Below, one piece after another: positions 62,774 through 64,000 of a stretch of DNA of 64,000 nucleotides. Source of the stretch: Salinimicrobium marinum (lineage in GTDB: Bacteria; Bacteroidota; Bacteroidia; Flavobacteriales; Flavobacteriaceae); NCBI RefSeq assembly GCF_014651535.1, contig NZ_BMXB01000002.1, forward strand, positions 186,001 to 250,000, written 5' to 3'. The first letter of the stretch is position 1; every line of letters begins with the position of its first letter. The position numbers and the translations under genes are program-made. The notes below the pieces were generated by a model. The model made no database searches and was not told the DNA's origin. It worked only from the letters and a program-made list of their open reading frames with translations.

Positions 62774-63046
62774 GTTAAAATATGAACTTTTGCAATGATT
62801 TTGCGGATGCAAATGTATGTTTTCATCTCCTTACCTCCAAACCTTTTTGTGATTTTTTAAAAGGAAAAATGAAAGAAATTTTGCAAGTTTCTTGGCATCA
62901 GATTATTGTAGGTAATTTTAGTGTAAATTAATTTTTCTTAGGATGGGGTTGAAATTTACTTGTCAAATTTACGTTATGAGCGGGATTTGTTGAGAGAAAG
63001 TGAAATTTTCAGCAGAAAATTTTTAAATTTATAAAAAAAATCCGTT

Positions 63047-63883
63047 TTGCATACTAAACCATTATTTCAGGAGCAATTTGAACGCTTTAATTGCTGTGTC
63101 CTCATTCCTACCTATAACAATCAAAATACCCTTACAAAGGTAATTTTAGAGGTGCTAACTTACACTTCAAACATCATTGTGGTGAATGATGGTTCTACAG
63201 ATGCAACCGAGAAAATTTTATCTGAATTTAATGATGTCAGGGTAGTTTCCATTCCGGAAAACAAAGGAAAGGGCAATGCTTTAAAAACCGGATTTAAAAT
63301 AGCGGCAGAGATCGGTTATGAGTATGCAATTTCCATGGATTCTGACGGGCAGCATTTCCCGGATGATCTTTCTGTTTTCCTTCAGGCATTAGAGGACAGG
63401 AAGCCTAAAGATCCCGAACTTCTGGTTATAGGGTCAAGAAAAATGGATGATCCCAGCGTTCCTGAAAAAAGTAGCGTTGGAAACAAGTTTTCTTCCTTCT
63501 GGTTTTGGGTGGAGACGGGAATTAAACTATCAGATACCCAATGTGGATACAGGTTGTATCCTTTAAAGGCTGTAAATTCTCTTCATCTCTATACTTCCAG
63601 GTTTGAACTGGAAATTGAAGTGATCGTAAAGGCAGCATGGAAAGGTGTAGAGGTCAAGAACCTGCCGGTAAAAGTACTTTATGATCCAAATGAAAGGGTT
63701 ACTCATTTCAGGCCGTTTCAGGATGTCGCAAGAATTACTCTTTTAAATATTTGGTTTGTTGGAGTGGCCTTTTTATACATTGCTCCCAGGAATTTTCTTA
63801 GAAAATTGTTTGGCAGCAAAAATGACACAACCGAAAGAAAAGCCTTTTCTAATGCTGGTTTACCCGTGGAGGAAAAGGCCTGA
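63047..63883 (+). CDS. Glycosyltransferase family 2 (polyprenyl-phosphate glycosyltransferase-like)
   Basis: A 278-residue GT-A enzyme of the DPM1-like group. It has CCVLIPTYNNQNTL, IIVVNDGSTDATEKIL, IPENKGKGNALKTGFK, and the metal site ISMDSDGQHFPDD. GYRLYPLKAV follows. The start is a TTG, as no ATG lies before the first conserved strand. The 162-bp gap to tRNA-Ser holds no other gene. It is outside the capsule locus and probably belongs to lipid or cell-envelope glycan synthesis continuing beyond the window. Confidence 0.8.
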   Translation: MHTKPLFQEQFERFNCCVLIPTYNNQNTLTKVILEVLTYTSNIIVVNDGSTDATEKILSEFNDVRVVSIPENKGKGNALKTGFKIAAEIGYEYAISMDSDGQHFPDDLSVFLQALEDRKPKDPELLVIGSRKMDDPSVPEKSSVGNKFSSFWFWVETGIKLSDTQCGYRLYPLKAVNSLHLYTSRFELEIEVIVKAAWKGVEVKNLPVKVLYDPNERVTHFRPFQDVARITLLNIWFVGVAFLYIAPRNFLRKLFGSKNDTTERKAFSNAGLPVEEKA

Positions 63884-63885
63884 TC

Positions 63886-64000
63886 TTAGGCTTTTGCACA
63901 TATAATGCAAATCTTTTCTTCCTTTATTGTCGTGGTGAAAAAAAGGTAATGTTCTCCTCCTTCTTTCAATTTGAGGTGCTGACGCAATCTTTCTACCGAT
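63886..64000 (-). CDS. Partial CDS at the window edge, product unknown
   Basis: A minus-strand frame open at base 64000 reads VERLRQHLKLKEGGEHYLFF and TTTIKEEKICIICAKA before TAA at 63888-63886. It is the last 38 or so residues of a gene entering from the right, convergent with the GT2 gene and only 2 bp from its stop. The fragment is too short to name. Confidence 0.45.
   Translation of the reverse strand, partial: SVERLRQHLKLKEGGEHYLFFTTTIKEEKICIICAKA

Overview
The window is AT-rich chromosomal DNA from a Bacteroidota bacterium, almost certainly a Flavobacteriaceae member. Evidence: TAnnTTTG-type -7 boxes, a Bacteroidota-style Wza/Wzc/YwqE capsule module, an OMP beta-barrel receptor beside a membrane AraC regulator, DUF6090 and DUF4097 proteins, and a TPP riboswitch on a thiMED-tenA salvage operon. 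Genus cannot be fixed from this sequence alone.

Region 1 (1-32.9 kb) is a large surface-glycan locus. It opens inside the last part of a CMP-pseudaminic acid pathway (pseF-pseH-pseG-pseI; pseB and pseC would lie upstream of the window). A formyltransferase-like protein, a PIG-L deacetylase and a GT52-type sialyltransferase-like protein follow; together they suggest that a modified pseudaminic acid is made and transferred. Next come GT2 and GT4 glycosyltransferases, two NodB deacetylases, two related GNAT proteins, a Wzy-like polymerase and an MsbA/PglK-like ABC exporter. The locus closes with a PglF-PglE-PglD-PglC-PglA-type set that makes N,N'-diacetylbacillosamine and loads it onto the lipid carrier, then Wza, Wzc and a convergent PHP-type phosphotyrosine phosphatase. 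A UbiB-family kinase gene follows.

Region 2 (35-47 kb) is accessory. It holds an XRE regulator with a palindromic operator, an NTase/HEPN-like protein, a frameshifted small gene with a perfect 19-bp palindrome beyond it, an AbiE-type toxin-antitoxin pair whose toxin has an in-frame stop, a membrane AraC regulator with an outer-membrane receptor, and an ECF sigma / HEAT-repeat anti-sigma / DUF4097 operon.

Region 3 (47.1-62.6 kb) looks like a decayed integrative element in the 3' end of tRNA-Pro. Two integrase-5'-end plus tRNA-3'-end segments lie in direct orientation about 14.9 kb apart. Between them are DUF6090 proteins, a serine hydrolase with a poly-A frameshift, two DUF1593 proteins (one broken), an AraC regulator, IS21 remnants, integrase fragments and the thiamin salvage operon. 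Five copies of an undescribed, highly palindromic repeat of about 380 bp are scattered over regions 2 and 3, often beside broken genes.

Region 4 (62.6-64 kb) returns to core-like sequence: tRNA-Pro, tRNA-Ser, a GT2 glycosyltransferase and a partial gene at the edge.
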